The translations under genes and the position numbers were made by a program. Shown in pieces: positions 1-9,241 of a DNA stretch of 64,000 nucleotides. A model generated the notes under the pieces. That model made no database searches. It saw only the letters and a list, made by a program, of their open reading frames with translations, and had not been told where the DNA came from. Numbering within the stretch: position 1 is the first letter of the stretch; each line of letters starts with the position of its first letter. The stretch covers positions 1 to 64,000 of the forward strand of contig NZ_JAJAVG010000004.1 in NCBI RefSeq assembly GCF_020531915.1. The letters are read 5' to 3'. Source of the stretch: Methylovorus mays. Lineage in GTDB: Bacteria > Pseudomonadota > Gammaproteobacteria > Burkholderiales > Methylophilaceae.

Positions 1-122
1 TGGTCAATGATCTGGAAGCCTTCAAGCAACAGGCGGATGTGATCGTCTCCAACCGCATGGACAAGGCATTGGCCGATGTGGCTGATAAGGTGTTTACCCG
101 CGATTTGTTTGGTAGTGACTGA
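1..122 (+). CDS. ugd: UDP-glucose 6-dehydrogenase, C-terminal end only
   Basis: Only the last 39 codons are in the window, read in the frame ending at the TGA at 120-122. The peptide contains ADVIVSNRM and ends [11 protein letters not shown]. This matches the tail of the Ugd family of NAD-dependent enzymes that oxidise UDP-glucose to UDP-glucuronate for capsule, exopolysaccharide or LPS. The location next to a CapD/WbpM-type dehydratase and a glycosyltransferase fits a surface-glycan locus. Another UDP-sugar dehydrogenase of the same family cannot be excluded from so short a piece. Confidence 0.75.
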   Translation, partial: VNDLEAFKQQADVIVSNRMDKALADVADKVFTRDLFGSD

Positions 123-312
123 GTTTTTGTGATGTCGCTGCTATTGGCTGGCAACATAGCCTCTGTTTCTCTATTGGGCGGCATGGAGATGAGGCTATTC
201 GTATTTATGCAGGTGCTAGGTGAAGCTCATCAGGATGTAAATAGCTTAAAATTTTCTCTATTAATGCACTGAGGTTAAGTAGAATTGCAATACCTTTTTA
301 GTGCGGTACGGT
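123..312. other. intergenic region between ugd and the dehydratase gene
   Basis: About 190 bases, AT-richer than the flanking genes. I see no ORF, RNA gene or clear terminator hairpin. It presumably carries the promoter of the next gene, but no convincing -35/-10 pair could be assigned. Confidence 0.4.
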
Positions 313-2247
313 ATGTCAGGATTTAACAATAAATTACGCGACTTTTGGTCGCAATATCGGCGCATGGCGAATCCTCGTACGGCAGCCGCTGTGCTGCATG
401 ATATGGTAGTCACGATTGCGGCTTGGTATTTTGCTTTTGCCTTACGCTTCAATTTTCAGATTCCACCTACATTCCATGAAACCATGCTGGAATCAATGTG
501 GTGGATAGTGCCCCTGCAATTCCTGTTTTTTATCAATTTTGGGTTATATCGAGGAGTTTGGCGTTTTGCCAGCCTGCCCGATCTCAAGCGTATTCTTTTT
601 GCGGTAGCCGCCGCGGCTGCTACGGTGGTTGCCGTCATTTTTATGACCAAGCCGCATGGGGTGATTCCGCGATCAGTACTCATACTTGACCCTATGCTGC
701 TTGTGCTGGGTATGGGCGGTAGTCGCTTTCTTTATCGGTACTGGAAAGAGCATCGCTTGTACGGTGCTTTCCATTCCCAGGGGCAGCCGGTGATTGTGCT
801 CGGGGCTGGGACTTCCGCTATCAATCTGCTGAAAGATCTCACGCGTAGCCAGGAATGGCGTGTTGTTGGCATGCTGGATGACAATCCTGCCATGCATGGC
901 CGTCATTTGCTTGGCGTGCGGGTGCTGGGAAGCATTGATGAGATTGGCTATTTTTCTCGGCGGTTTGATGTAGAGCATGTGATTGTGGCTATGCCTTCTG
1001 CGTCACATCAACGAAGAAGAGCTGCTGTGGAAAAAGCCAATGCCCATGCCCTGACGATTCTGACGGTACCTTCGGTTGAGGATCTGATGAGTGGCAAGGT
1101 CAGCATTTCTCAAATTCGTCGGGTTGAGGTGGAGGATTTGCTGGGCCGTGAGCCTGTCCAATTGGACACGGACGGCATGCATGCTCTGTTGAAAGGCCAA
1201 GTGGTCCTGGTGAGTGGAGCAGGTGGATCCATCGGTTCCGAGTTGTGCCGGCAGATACTTGCCTACAAACCAGCCAGGCTGATCTGTCTTGATATATCCG
1301 AGTACGCTTTATATAAGCTTGAGCAGGAGTTTTCGGCAATGAGTAACAGGTCTGCCGAGATTGAGTATGCGGTGGGCGATGTGAAGAACGCGGAACGTCT
1401 TCGCCACTTACTAAAGCAGGCCAAGCCTGCTGTGATTTTTCATGCAGCCGCTTACAAGCATGTGCCCATGATGGAAACGGGGAATGTGTCGGAAGCCTTG
1501 CATAACAATGTGCTTGGCACCTATGCCCTCGCCAGTCTTGCGAAAGAGACAGGGGTTGCCAAATTCGTGTTGATCTCAACCGATAAAGCCGTGAACCCGA
1601 CAAACGTAATGGGCGCGAGCAAGCGGTTGGCCGAAATGATCTGCCAAGGCCTGCAGGAAAATCACGGTACACGTTTTGTCATTGTCCGCTTTGGCAATGT
1701 GCTGGGCAGCAGCGGCAGTGTCATTCCAAAATTCCGTGAACAGATTGCCAAGGGTGGCCCTGTCACCGTGACACATCCCGATATCACCCGCTATTTCATG
1801 TCCATTCCCGAAGCTACGCAGCTTGTCATGCAGGCTGGCTTGATGGGGCAGGGCAGTGAGATTTTTGTGCTGGACATGGGCGAGTCCGTGAAGATTGCCG
1901 ATCTGGCGCGGGACATGATCAAATTGTCCGGCCTGCAGGACGATGAAATAGAAATCGTATTCACTGGTTTGCGTCCCGGTGAAAAATTATATGAAGAACT
2001 GCTCGCCGATGATGAACGCACATTGCCGACACCTCACGAAAAGCTGCGCATTGCGATTGCCCGCTCGGCTGACATGACATGGGTTCATGCCTTGCTCAAA
2101 TGGATTGCCAGTACCTTGAATGCGGATGAATCTACCATCAAGCAGGAGCTGAAGCTGTGGGTGCAGGAGTATCAGCATCAAGACAGCAGTAAAGTTGGTA
2201 CTGAAACCAAACGCGCGCTCGGACCGCAGTCGTCCACCCTTCATTAA
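313..2247 (+). CDS. CapD/WbpM-type nucleotide-sugar 4,6-dehydratase, membrane-anchored
   Basis: A 644-residue protein of the long SDR group (WbpM, PglF, CapD) that typically converts UDP-GlcNAc to the 4-keto-6-deoxy sugar used for O-antigen, capsule or glycan initiation. About four hydrophobic helices occupy residues 20-130. A regulatory Rossmann segment follows (VIVLGAGTSAINLL), then the catalytic Rossmann fold with VSGAGGSIGSELC. The active-site segment is STDKAVNPTNVMGASKR: Met stands where short SDR enzymes have Tyr, as is normal for this long family. Start: a GTG at 301 and an ATG at 313 are both possible; neither has a strong ribosome binding site, and I prefer the ATG. The final 30 residues are low in complexity. 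The exact sugar product is not decidable from sequence alone. Confidence 0.88.
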   Translation: MSGFNNKLRDFWSQYRRMANPRTAAAVLHDMVVTIAAWYFAFALRFNFQIPPTFHETMLESMWWIVPLQFLFFINFGLYRGVWRFASLPDLKRILFAVAAAAATVVAVIFMTKPHGVIPRSVLILDPMLLVLGMGGSRFLYRYWKEHRLYGAFHSQGQPVIVLGAGTSAINLLKDLTRSQEWRVVGMLDDNPAMHGRHLLGVRVLGSIDEIGYFSRRFDVEHVIVAMPSASHQRRRAAVEKANAHALTILTVPSVEDLMSGKVSISQIRRVEVEDLLGREPVQLDTDGMHALLKGQVVLVSGAGGSIGSELCRQILAYKPARLICLDISEYALYKLEQEFSAMSNRSAEIEYAVGDVKNAERLRHLLKQAKPAVIFHAAAYKHVPMMETGNVSEALHNNVLGTYALASLAKETGVAKFVLISTDKAVNPTNVMGASKRLAEMICQGLQENHGTRFVIVRFGNVLGSSGSVIPKFREQIAKGGPVTVTHPDITRYFMSIPEATQLVMQAGLMGQGSEIFVLDMGESVKIADLARDMIKLSGLQDDEIEIVFTGLRPGEKLYEELLADDERTLPTPHEKLRIAIARSADMTWVHALLKWIASTLNADESTIKQELKLWVQEYQHQDSSKVGTETKRALGPQSSTLH

Positions 2248-2315
2248 GGTGCATGGCTAAGCATTTATGCGGATATGTGGTATTTTGTCGAAAAGTAATC
2301 AACAAAGGGGCATGT

Positions 2316-2867
2316 GTGGCAAATCGATCCGTTAATCCAGAGCAAATTCTTCAACAGTCAGAGATTATCTATACTGAAGAAGATGTCAGGAATGCGATTG
2401 CTGTGCTTGCCAAGAAAATATCGGCACGTATTGCCGGTACTGAGCCTCTGGTGATGTGCGTAATGGGGGGCGCTGTGGTGTTTTCTGGTCAGCTGTTGCC
2501 CCAGCTGGGTTTCCCGCTGGAATTCGATTACGTGCAAGCCAGTCGGTATCATGAAAAAACCGAAGGTGAGCAACTAGTCTGGACTGTTGAGCCCAGAGAT
2601 AATGTACGCGGCAAAACAGTATTGCTGCTGGATGACATTCTTGACGAGGGGCACACCTTGGCAGCCATCCGTGAAAAATGTCTTGCTCATGGCGCTGCCG
2701 AAGTTGTCATTGCTGTACTGGTCGAAAAAGATCTCGAACGTGTCAAACCCATTCAGGCTGATTATGTAGGCTTGTCAGTACCAAATCGCTATGTCTTTGG
2801 CTGTGGTATGGATGTTTACGGCTGGTGGCGTAATCTTCCTGCAATCTATGCGCTTAATGTGAATTAA
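2316..2867 (+). CDS. hpt: hypoxanthine-guanine phosphoribosyltransferase family
   Basis: A type I phosphoribosyltransferase of about 183 residues. The PRPP-binding loop VLLLDDILDEGHTL is clear, and the N-terminal VMGGAVVFSGQL and central FDYVQASRYHE segments fit HPRT-type enzymes that salvage hypoxanthine or guanine with PRPP. The reading frame stays open back to an ATG at 2253, but the GTG at 2316 follows an AAAGGGG ribosome binding site at about 2304-2310 and gives a family-like length, so I choose it. The gene sits inside a surface-polysaccharide locus, about 70 bases after the dehydratase gene, an unusual place for purine salvage. Xanthine-type specificity is possible. Confidence 0.82.
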   Translation: MANRSVNPEQILQQSEIIYTEEDVRNAIAVLAKKISARIAGTEPLVMCVMGGAVVFSGQLLPQLGFPLEFDYVQASRYHEKTEGEQLVWTVEPRDNVRGKTVLLLDDILDEGHTLAAIREKCLAHGAAEVVIAVLVEKDLERVKPIQADYVGLSVPNRYVFGCGMDVYGWWRNLPAIYALNVN

Positions 2868-2944
2868 TCGGACATCAGGTTCGTAAGGATTTTATTGATT
2901 TTGGTCGTGAATTGTTTTGAATTAATCGTCTTGGGATATTCTGC

Positions 2945-4153
2945 ATGAGATTTTCACCAAGCCGGTTAGATGGTTCATGGAATTGGCAATATGCGTTACA
3001 TGGTCTTTTAGGCGCGACGTTCCTCCTGTTCCTGCTGGGCGCATCCGAGGCATATCGTGCGCTGGGCTACTGTCTTGTCATTGTGCTTTTTTATTCTTGG
3101 TTTAAATCGCCCCATAAGCTCCTGATCTCTGGACTAAGTGCAGAGATGGTGTTTGTCGCCATTTTCCCTGTTTTTCTCGTTGTGATGCATATGGTGGCTG
3201 TCGGATCCGTAGAGTTTGTCAAGCCCATGCGCCATCTAATTGTTGCTGTCGCTTTTACATACGCCATGTATATCAGCCTCAAGACACCGCGGCTGGAGCT
3301 GAATAGTTATCTGAACTACATACTGGGTGGAGTTTTCTTGTACGCTGCCCTGCAGCTAGTCTGGGTATATGGTTTACACCATAAATTCGGGACTACCAAA
3401 AATCCCCATTATCTAGCGCAAGGATGCATGCTTTTATTGCTACTGCTGGGTTATTGCTGGGGCAGTATGAAAACGTCCCAGAAATGGTTGGCTGGCGGGC
3501 TGTCCCTCTGCCTCTTCTGGCTATTGATCAATACACTATCTAGGCCGGCCTGGATAGGCTTCGTGGTGGGGCTCGCTGTATTGGCATTTTTTTTGTCACT
3601 CCGGCAAAAGCTCATTCTTGCCGGTAGCTTTATGTTAGTTTCCGGTTTTTTGTTATATACCAATCTAGGCCATTTTGCCGACCGGGTAATGGACTTATGC
3701 CGAAACGTGTCTACTGAGGAGCGTGTCCTCATTTGGCATAATATGGGGCAGATGCTGAATGCAAATACGCCTAGTGAATGGCTTATAGGGCACGGCATGA
3801 CCCACTTCCGTGAGCATTTTAAGTCATACTCTGAGTATCATTTGCGAGGAATAGACTTCAATAGTCCGCACAATTTCATTCTTGAACTTCTATATCTGCA
3901 TGGAGGAATAGGTCTTCTGGCGGCCCTGGGGGTGTTAACTCTTATCTATATCGGGCTGGTCAGATTGTATCGTCGACGCATCTCACCGCGGCTGGTGTTG
4001 CTAATGCTGGTAATGCTCAGTGCAAACATCGCATTCACATCAATTACCTTGCCGTTTTATACAGCGTATAACCTTAATATTATTGCGATTGTTGTTGGGG
4101 TGATGTTTGCCTTAAATGATCGTGCAGAAAGATTGCAATCTCATCATGACTGA
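2945..4153 (+). CDS. Wzy/WaaL-type O-antigen polymerase or ligase
   Basis: A 402-residue polytopic membrane protein with about ten hydrophobic helices. A larger hydrophilic loop lies between residues 240 and 305. That loop ends in the SPHNFILELLYLHGGIG segment typical of the Wzy_C/O-antigen ligase family (PF04932), which acts on undecaprenyl-linked glycan at the periplasmic face of the inner membrane. Such proteins are too divergent to separate polymerase from ligase by eye. Its last bases overlap the start of the next glycosyltransferase gene, so the two are probably translated together. Confidence 0.75.
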   Translation: MRFSPSRLDGSWNWQYALHGLLGATFLLFLLGASEAYRALGYCLVIVLFYSWFKSPHKLLISGLSAEMVFVAIFPVFLVVMHMVAVGSVEFVKPMRHLIVAVAFTYAMYISLKTPRLELNSYLNYILGGVFLYAALQLVWVYGLHHKFGTTKNPHYLAQGCMLLLLLLGYCWGSMKTSQKWLAGGLSLCLFWLLINTLSRPAWIGFVVGLAVLAFFLSLRQKLILAGSFMLVSGFLLYTNLGHFADRVMDLCRNVSTEERVLIWHNMGQMLNANTPSEWLIGHGMTHFREHFKSYSEYHLRGIDFNSPHNFILELLYLHGGIGLLAALGVLTLIYIGLVRLYRRRISPRLVLLMLVMLSANIAFTSITLPFYTAYNLNIIAIVVGVMFALNDRAERLQSHHD

Positions 4154-5123
4154 TTTGACTATCGTTATGCCCAATTACAATGGCGCCCATCTTCTAAGGC
4201 GTAACTTGCCTTCCGTTTTACAGGCGGCCGCAGCTTATGCGGCGGGAACCGAAGTGATAGTCGTCGATGATGGTTCCAAAGATGACAGCGTTGATGTTTT
4301 GGAAAAAGAGTTTCCACAGGTACGATGTGTCCGACACTTGGAAAATCAGGGCTTTTCCGAAGCAGTGCTAACCGGGGTAAAAGCCGCTAAAACGCGATTG
4401 CTTTTTTTGCTTAACTCGGATGTGGAGATGGAGGTTGGTTGCTTGCGCCCTCTGGCTGGCTACTTTACGGAGGAGTCCACTTTTTCGGTGAATCCTTTGA
4501 TGCTGGATGAAGATGGTGCCGTGAATCGACATTCCTGGAATCTTCGTAGCATGCAGAGAGGGTATCTCAAGCTTGATGACTGGACAATCGAGCAAGCGAG
4601 AGTGTTACGCCAGTCAAGGAAGCTATCATCCTTGTACGCATGTGGCGGATGCATGATGGTGGAGAAAGAAAAATTCATGGCTCTGGGGGGATTTCATCCG
4701 ATATTCAAGCCGTTTTATGGTGAGGATTACGATCTCGGAATCCGAGGCTGGTATCGAGGCTGGAAAACCTATTTTGAGCCAAATTCCACGGTGATTCATC
4801 AATCCCAAGGGTCCATCAAGGATAACGTCAAGCGCGCACGCGTTAAGCAGGTTCGGCGCAGAAATCGTTATTTTCTAGAATGGCTGCACATGTCTCGCAG
4901 TCAGCTGCTGCTTAGTACCTTGCCGCAATCACTGTTTCAGCTCCTGGGGGAAATTGTGATACTGGATAAAACAAATGTTAAAGGATTTTTTACAGCGCTT
5001 GGTTCTTTGCCACAAGTCCTCGCAGCACGAAGATCTATTCTGGAGGGGCAGGTTATGACCCTGGATGAAATAATCCATGAAATTCACGCTTTTGATCCCT
5101 TGGTCAAAAAAGGGAAACCTTAG
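4146..5123 (+). CDS. family 2 glycosyltransferase
   Basis: A GT-A fold glycosyltransferase of 325 residues. It begins TIVMPNYNGAHLL, has VVDDGSKDDS for nucleotide binding, and a metal-binding DxD-like segment LLNSDVE. The acceptor-side segment YGEDYDLGIRGWYRGWKT resembles rhamnosyltransferase-like GT2 enzymes. It lacks a strong C-terminal membrane domain and is probably peripheral at the cytoplasmic side of the inner membrane, adding one sugar to the surface glycan. I chose the ATG at 4146 over the upstream ATG at 4116, because family alignment begins there and it overlaps the stop of the preceding gene by eight bases. Confidence 0.85.
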   Translation: MTDLTIVMPNYNGAHLLRRNLPSVLQAAAAYAAGTEVIVVDDGSKDDSVDVLEKEFPQVRCVRHLENQGFSEAVLTGVKAAKTRLLFLLNSDVEMEVGCLRPLAGYFTEESTFSVNPLMLDEDGAVNRHSWNLRSMQRGYLKLDDWTIEQARVLRQSRKLSSLYACGGCMMVEKEKFMALGGFHPIFKPFYGEDYDLGIRGWYRGWKTYFEPNSTVIHQSQGSIKDNVKRARVKQVRRRNRYFLEWLHMSRSQLLLSTLPQSLFQLLGEIVILDKTNVKGFFTALGSLPQVLAARRSILEGQVMTLDEIIHEIHAFDPLVKKGKP

Positions 5124-5270
5124 TCGTTGAGTATTCATCTAATTGAAATGAATTGTTGTACGGCGCTCGAACTGACCTGCCTTTTAAATTCATGGGCTTG
5201 AATGTGTCGTACAATATCAGGATGTGCTCTTGTGAAGACTTATTGCAAGAGTTGATGTTCTGGAAGCCAA

Positions 5271-5315
5271 AAACAAAAACGCACCGACATCTAAAATGTA
5301 CAGTGCGTTTTGTTT
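5271..5315 (-). terminator. intrinsic terminator of tRNA-Leu
   Basis: Read on the minus strand, directly after the tRNA, an inverted repeat pairs AAACAAAACGCAC with GTGCGTTTTTGTTT around an 18-base loop and runs into T-rich sequence. It lies 5 bases beyond the CCA end of the tRNA, as expected for a transcription terminator. Confidence 0.7.
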
Positions 5316-5320
5316 GTATC

Positions 5321-5405
5321 TGGTGCCCAGAAGAGGACTCGAACCTCCACACCCGAAGGCACATGGACCTGAACCATGCGCGTCTACCAATTCCGCCATC
5401 TGGGC
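5321..5405 (-). tRNA. tRNA-Leu (anticodon CAG)
   Basis: The minus strand reads GCCCAGATGGCGGAATTGG at the 5' end and closes with a matching acceptor arm and encoded CCA. The T-arm GGTTCGAGTCC is canonical. The anticodon loop TTCAGGT gives CAG, decoding CTG leucine codons. The 85-base length, with an extra variable-arm helix (TGCCTTCGGGTGT region), is right for a class II leucine tRNA. Confidence 0.96.
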
Positions 5406-5482
5406 TTTCTTAGATGCTTGTGCATCGAAAGAGCCGAGATTTTATATCAACAAAAAAGTTTGTCAAATGGAATATTTAAAGA

Positions 5483-7927
5483 ATGAAAAAGAAATCGCGT
5501 AACGCCAGTATAAGCCATGTGCGTAAAGCCGACCCTTATGCCAAGCGCGAAGCCGAGAATTATGCTAACCCCTTGCCTAGTCGTGAGCTCATCCTTGATG
5601 TGATGACTGAGCAGGGTGTGCCCGTGAGTGTTGAGCAGTTATATGAGCTGGTCGGCATTTCGGAAGAAGAGCGGGAGATTTTTAATCGCCGCCTGAATGC
5701 GATGGAGCGCGATGGTCAAATCATGCGTAACCGCAAGGGCGCATTGTGTATTGCCGAGAAGCTGAATCTGATTGCTGGCCGTGTGGTCGGGCATGCTGAT
5801 GGGTTTGGCTTTCTGGTGCCTGACCATGGCGGGGATGATCTGTTTTTGAGTCCGCGTGAAATGTCGCAAGTCATGCACGGTGATCGTGTCATGGTGCGTC
5901 CCGCAGGCTTTGACCGCCGTGGACGTCCCGAGGGCAAGATTGTGGAAGTGCTGGAGCGCTCCACGAAAAAGCTGGTAGGGCGTTTAATCCGCGAGCAGGG
6001 CGTGACCTTTGTTGCTGCCGAGGACAAGCGGGTGAATCAGGATATTCTAGTGCCGCCCGGGCAGGACATGAATGCCGGTGCAGGCCAGGTAGTGATGGTG
6101 GAGCTGATTGAGCAGCCGTCCGCCTATGCCAAGCCTATCGGCAAGGTGGTGGAAGTGCTGGGCAACTATGCGGACTCCGGTATGGAGATCGAAATTGCCT
6201 TGCGCAAGCATCAGTTGCCGTATGAGTTTTCTGCGGAAGCGGAAAAGCAGGCGGCCAAGTATCCCAAACAGGTACGCCCAGCGGATTACAAAGGTCGTAT
6301 TGATCTGCGTGACATGCCATTGATCACCATCGACGGCGAAACCGCGCGAGATTTTGACGATGCCGTCTACTGCGAGCCGCAAGGCAAAGGCTGGCGCCTG
6401 GTAGTGGCGATTGCCGATGTCAGTTTTTACGTCAAACCTGGCGATGCGCTGGACAAGGATGCTTATGACCGAGGCAATTCGGTTTACTTCCCTCGCCGCG
6501 TGATCCCGATGTTGCCGGAAGCGCTTTCCAATGGCCTGTGTTCGCTCAATCCGGATGTAGAGCGCTTGTGCATGGTCTGTGATATGCAGATTGATGCCCT
6601 GGGCAAGATCAAGCGTTATGAGTTCTATCCTTCCGTGATGCGCTCCAAGGCGCGCATGACCTACACCAAGGTGTTTGACATCATCAGCCACCCGGATGGC
6701 GAGCTGGCAAAAGAGTATGCATGGTTGGTGCCGCATATCGACCATTTGTACAGCCTTTACAAGATATTGCTCAAGGCCCGAGAAAAACGCGGTGCGATTG
6801 AGTTTGAAAGCACCGAAACCCTCATGATTTTTAACGATAACGGCAAGATAGACCGCATTGAGGCCGTTACGCGTAATGAAGCTCATAGGCTGATTGAAGA
6901 ATGCATGCTGGCCGCCAACGTCTGCTCCGCCGACTTTTTGATTCAGCACGAACAGTCCGGTCTGTATCGTATTCACGAAGGGCCTACTCCGGAAAAACTG
7001 GAGGCCCTACGCACATTCCTGGGTGAGTTCGGCTTTGGCGTAGGCGGTGGCGATACCCCACATGCCAAGGATTACGGCAAGGTGATTTCCCGTATCAAGG
7101 GGCGCCCGGATGAGCAGCTTTTGCAAACCGTTCTCCTGCGATCCATGCAACAGGCGGTTTACAGCCCGGATAATGTCGGCCACTTTGGCCTGGCATACGA
7201 GGCTTACACGCACTTTACCTCGCCCATTCGTCGCTACCCTGACTTGCTGGTGCATCGCGCCATCAAGGCCGTGCTGAATGGCGAACGCTACAAGGCGGGT
7301 GACTGGCAGGCTCTGGGGCAACATTGCTCCATGACCGAGCGGCGTGCGGATGATGCCACCCGTGATGTGCAGGCCTGGCTCAAGTGCTATTACATGCAGG
7401 ATAAAATCGGCGAGGAGTTTGCCGGTACTGTGGCTGGCGTGACCAGTTTTGGATTGTTTGTCGCGCTGGACGGTATCTTTGTCGAAGGCTTGTTGCATGT
7501 GACCGAGCTCGGCAATGACTACTTCATCTACGATAAGACCCGCCACGAAATGGCAGGGGAGCGGACGGGCGTGAAATACCGCCTCGGTGATCGCCTGCGC
7601 GTCAAGATAAGCCGAGTGGACCTGGAAGTCAGTCGCATCGACTTTGTGCTGGCCTCGTCTGACAAGGCAAAAAATACCGTGCCGGATGAAGCCTTTGCGC
7701 AAGAGGGTGGGGCAGATGGTGATACAATTCGGCTCGCCAAGCCGCGCCGCTCTGCCGATAGAAAGCCTGCAGCCAGCGCTGGTGCCCGGCCTCGCACGGC
7801 AGCCAAGCCGTCGCGCAGCAAGTCAGCAGCCAAACCTGCTGCTAAGCCAAGAAAGAGCAGCGCATCCAAGCCTGGCGCAAAATCAGGCGCCAAGGTGTCC
7901 TCCCGTAAAACCAGTAAAAGGTCATAA
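5483..7927 (+). CDS. rnr: ribonuclease R
   Basis: An 814-residue processive 3'-to-5' exoribonuclease, close in length to the E. coli enzyme. Order of domains: N-terminal helix-turn-helix-like segment (about 25-85), cold-shock OB domains (about 90-240), RNB catalytic domain (about 255-590) with the metal-binding Asp cluster TIDGETARDFDDAVY, S1 domain (about 645-730), and a basic tail (about 750-814) made of Lys, Ala, Ser and Pro. It degrades structured RNA and takes part in rRNA quality control. It is followed six bases later by rlmB, the usual partner. The ATG at 5483 is the first in frame. Confidence 0.96.
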   Translation: MKKKSRNASISHVRKADPYAKREAENYANPLPSRELILDVMTEQGVPVSVEQLYELVGISEEEREIFNRRLNAMERDGQIMRNRKGALCIAEKLNLIAGRVVGHADGFGFLVPDHGGDDLFLSPREMSQVMHGDRVMVRPAGFDRRGRPEGKIVEVLERSTKKLVGRLIREQGVTFVAAEDKRVNQDILVPPGQDMNAGAGQVVMVELIEQPSAYAKPIGKVVEVLGNYADSGMEIEIALRKHQLPYEFSAEAEKQAAKYPKQVRPADYKGRIDLRDMPLITIDGETARDFDDAVYCEPQGKGWRLVVAIADVSFYVKPGDALDKDAYDRGNSVYFPRRVIPMLPEALSNGLCSLNPDVERLCMVCDMQIDALGKIKRYEFYPSVMRSKARMTYTKVFDIISHPDGELAKEYAWLVPHIDHLYSLYKILLKAREKRGAIEFESTETLMIFNDNGKIDRIEAVTRNEAHRLIEECMLAANVCSADFLIQHEQSGLYRIHEGPTPEKLEALRTFLGEFGFGVGGGDTPHAKDYGKVISRIKGRPDEQLLQTVLLRSMQQAVYSPDNVGHFGLAYEAYTHFTSPIRRYPDLLVHRAIKAVLNGERYKAGDWQALGQHCSMTERRADDATRDVQAWLKCYYMQDKIGEEFAGTVAGVTSFGLFVALDGIFVEGLLHVTELGNDYFIYDKTRHEMAGERTGVKYRLGDRLRVKISRVDLEVSRIDFVLASSDKAKNTVPDEAFAQEGGADGDTIRLAKPRRSADRKPAASAGARPRTAAKPSRSKSAAKPAAKPRKSSASKPGAKSGAKVSSRKTSKRS

Positions 7928-7933
7928 GTTGTA

Positions 7934-8683
7934 ATGAGTGATAGCCGTATATTGTTTGGATTTCATGCCGTCTTGAGCCGCCTGCGTCAGCATGCGGCCA
8001 GCGTGCAGGAAATCCTGATAGACAAAGATCGTGTGGACGCCCGCATGAAGGACCTGATCAACCTGGCGGAAGGTGCCTCAGTGCGTCTGATGCAGGTGGA
8101 GCGTTCCCGCCTGGATGGCATGGCGGGCGCTAACGGACGCCATCAGGGCGTGATTGCGCGGGTGGTGGATACGCCGATTCCTTACAAGGATATTCACGAT
8201 ATTCTGGAGTCGGATCTGACTGAGCCCCCATTTTTCCTGGTGCTGGATGGGGTGGAAGATCCCCATAACCTGGGTGCCTGCCTGCGCGTGGCGGATGCCA
8301 TGGGTGTGCATGCGGTGATTGCCCCCAAGGATAGAGCCGCAGGTCTGAATGCGACCGTGCGCAAAGTCGCGTGCGGTGCAGCCGAAACCATTCCTTTCAT
8401 CGCCGTGACCAATTTGGCGCGTACCCTGCGCGAGTTGCAGGAGGCTGGTGTGTTTGTTGTTGGTGCTGCGGCTGATGCACCGGGCAATCTGTTCACCACC
8501 AAGCTGGACGGACCGTTGGCGCTGGTGCTGGGGGCTGAAGGCGCCGGTTTACGCCGTCTTACCGCTGAAACCTGCGATACGCTGGTAAGCATTCCCATGT
8601 TCGGCTCGGTAGAGAGCTTGAACGTATCGGTGGCGAGTGGCATTTGCCTGTACGAGGCAAGGCGCCAGCGTAACGCGATTTAA
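7934..8683 (+). CDS. rlmB: 23S rRNA (guanosine-2251-2'-O)-methyltransferase
   Basis: A SpoU/TrmH-family (SPOUT) methyltransferase of 249 residues. It has an N-terminal substrate-binding domain (about 1-75), [19 protein letters not shown] (motif 1), [15 protein letters not shown] (motif 2) and [18 protein letters not shown] (motif 3, the knotted SAM site). It methylates the ribose of G2251 in the peptidyl-transferase loop of 23S rRNA. The gene follows rnr by six bases and shares its operon. Length and motifs leave little doubt. Confidence 0.95.
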   Translation: MSDSRILFGFHAVLSRLRQHAASVQEILIDKDRVDARMKDLINLAEGASVRLMQVERSRLDGMAGANGRHQGVIARVVDTPIPYKDIHDILESDLTEPPFFLVLDGVEDPHNLGACLRVADAMGVHAVIAPKDRAAGLNATVRKVACGAAETIPFIAVTNLARTLRELQEAGVFVVGAAADAPGNLFTTKLDGPLALVLGAEGAGLRRLTAETCDTLVSIPMFGSVESLNVSVASGICLYEARRQRNAI

Positions 8684-8710
8684 GCTTGCTTATCCTGTAA
8701 ACAAGAGTCT

Positions 8711-8750
8711 CCCGCCCGGCAAGGCTGGATTTTGCCGCGTGGGTTTATTT
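8711..8750 (+). terminator. probable intrinsic terminator after rlmB
   Basis: An imperfect hairpin pairs CCCGCCCGGCAA with TTGCCGCGTGGG and is followed by TTTATTTT. It lies 28 bases after rlmB and before ndk, so it probably ends the rnr-rlmB transcript. The stem has internal mismatches, hence moderate confidence. Confidence 0.55.
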
Positions 8751-8757
8751 TAAACTG

Positions 8758-8774
8758 CTAAAATGCTATTTTAG
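8758..8774. repeat. perfect inverted repeat upstream of ndk
   Basis: CTAAAAT-GCT-ATTTTAG is a perfect 7-3-7 palindrome about 35 bases before the ndk start. It lies where the ndk promoter should be, so it may be part of a -10 region or an operator. No matching regulator was recognised. Confidence 0.4.
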
Positions 8775-8809
8775 TCGGTTTTTCGTAGTGTTAATTTTTT
8801 GGAGCTATC

Positions 8810-9235
8810 ATGGCTGTTGAACGTACCCTTTCCATTATCAAACCCGATGCTGTTGCCAAGAATGTCATCGGCAAGATCTACACCCGCTTTGAAGATGCTG
8901 GCCTGAAGATTGTTGCTTCGCGCCTGGCACAACTGTCACAAGCTGAAGCTGAAGGCTTCTATGCTGTGCACAAAGAGCGTCCTTTCTTTGCTGACCTGGT
9001 CAAGTTCATGATCTCCGGTCCTGTGGTTATTCAAGTGCTGGAAGGCGAAAACGCTGTTCTGGCACATCGTGACCTGATGGGCGCAACTGATCCGAAAAAG
9101 GCAGCACCTGGCACCATCCGCGCTGACTTCGCTGAAAGCATCGACGCCAATGCCGTGCACGGTAGTGATTCCGTTGAGAATGCCGCGATTGAAATCGCTT
9201 ACTTCTTCCCGGCTTCGCAAGTTCACAGCCGCTAA
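8810..9235 (+). CDS. ndk: nucleoside diphosphate kinase
   Basis: A 141-residue NDK that moves the gamma phosphate from ATP to nucleoside diphosphates through a phospho-histidine. The N-terminal [16 protein letters not shown] and the active-site segment [12 protein letters not shown], with the catalytic His near residue 117, are both complete. Length is normal for the bacterial tetramer type. A GGAGC ribosome binding site precedes the ATG. The rlmN gene follows six bases after the stop, so both are probably co-transcribed. Confidence 0.97.
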   Translation: MAVERTLSIIKPDAVAKNVIGKIYTRFEDAGLKIVASRLAQLSQAEAEGFYAVHKERPFFADLVKFMISGPVVIQVLEGENAVLAHRDLMGATDPKKAAPGTIRADFAESIDANAVHGSDSVENAAIEIAYFFPASQVHSR

Positions 9236-9241
9236 GTTGCA

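Noticed and set aside
5153-5502. Several short frames over tRNA-Leu
   Set aside because: They translate the tRNA and its terminator; no real protein is expected there.
6047-7702. Two long minus-strand frames inside rnr
   Set aside because: Both lie fully antisense to the RNase R catalytic domain and show no known motif.
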